NCBI GenBank assembly: GCA_031275535.1
Contig: JAISOR010000140.1
Span: 1 to 11,977, forward strand
Source of the DNA: Treponema sp.
GTDB taxonomy: Bacteria; Spirochaetota; Spirochaetia; Treponematales; Breznakiellaceae
Length of the DNA stretch: 11,977 nucleotides
Direction: 5' to 3'
The translations under genes and the position numbers were made by a program. The notes beneath the pieces are model-generated. The model did no database searches and was not told the origin of the DNA. It saw only the letters and a list, made by a program, of their open reading frames with translations. Below are positions 11,913 to 11,977 of this stretch, piece by piece (position 1 is the stretch's first letter; every line of letters starts with the position of its first letter).

Positions 11913-11977
11913 ATGGCTAACATTACGGTAATCGGCACAGGGTATGTGGGCCTGGTCTCCGGGGCCTGTCTGGCGGA
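11913..11977 (+). CDS. UDP-glucose 6-dehydrogenase family, 5' end only
   Basis: ATG 11913 is preceded by AGGGA (11902-11906) and lies 14 nt after the outer-membrane gene stop. The 21 visible residues, MANITVIGTGYVGLVSGACL and one more Ala, are the N-terminal NAD-binding Rossmann strand and glycine loop (GxGYVG) shared by UDP-glucose and GDP-mannose 6-dehydrogenases; GLVSGACLA fits Ugd best. The enzyme would supply UDP-glucuronate for envelope or exopolysaccharide synthesis. The rest of the gene is outside the window, so the exact substrate cannot be fixed. Confidence 0.85.
   Translation, partial: MANITVIGTGYVGLVSGACLA

Overview
The window is about 12 kb of GC-rich bacterial DNA with every supported gene on the + strand. 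It most resembles a host-associated spirochaete close to Treponema. The evidence is a pair of lipoproteins in treponeme style: InlB-type repeats in one, and a BspA-type leucine-rich repeat block with a C-terminal tail I associate with gut treponeme lipoproteins in the other. This taxonomic guess rests on protein style only, since there is no rRNA or other marker here.

Left region (1-4392): a tightly packed cluster. It holds the 3' part of a DegT/DnrJ/EryC1/StrS-type PLP aminotransferase, then three subunits of a xanthine dehydrogenase/CO dehydrogenase-type molybdenum hydroxylase in the order Mo subunit, 2x[2Fe-2S] subunit, FAD subunit. Gaps are 3 nt or overlaps, so the four are probably one transcript. 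The Mo subunit keeps the catalytic Glu motif but has lost two of the usual molybdopterin-contact motifs.

Middle region (4393-7845): an AT-richer spacer with degenerate inverted CACGAAC-type repeats leads into two lipoprotein genes. The first has a good ribosome site and ATG (4653) that are out of frame with the lipoprotein body, and a run of ten C (4675-4684) lies between them. Nine C would join them exactly, which suggests phase variation by slipped-strand mispairing. The second is a 696-residue lipoprotein with seven leucine-rich repeats, immediately downstream and probably co-transcribed.

Intergenic region (7846-8462): no supportable gene but much structure. There are competing hairpins just after the lipoprotein operon, a terminator-like hairpin at 8052-8078, and a roughly 310-bp element with 14-bp perfect terminal inverted repeats. 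The element is flanked by a 10-bp direct repeat and contains two long hairpins ending in T runs. It looks like a MITE-type insertion.

Right region (8463-11977): a promoter with an extended -10 and an overlapping 19-bp palindrome precedes a likely operon. Its genes are a winged-helix regulator, a 3-dehydroquinate synthase (AroB) family enzyme, a one-POTRA Omp85-like outer-membrane protein and the start of UDP-glucose 6-dehydrogenase. Aminotransferase, UDP-sugar dehydrogenase, outer-membrane protein and surface lipoproteins together suggest a cell-envelope locus into which a molybdenum hydroxylase operon has been placed; that joint role is inference.
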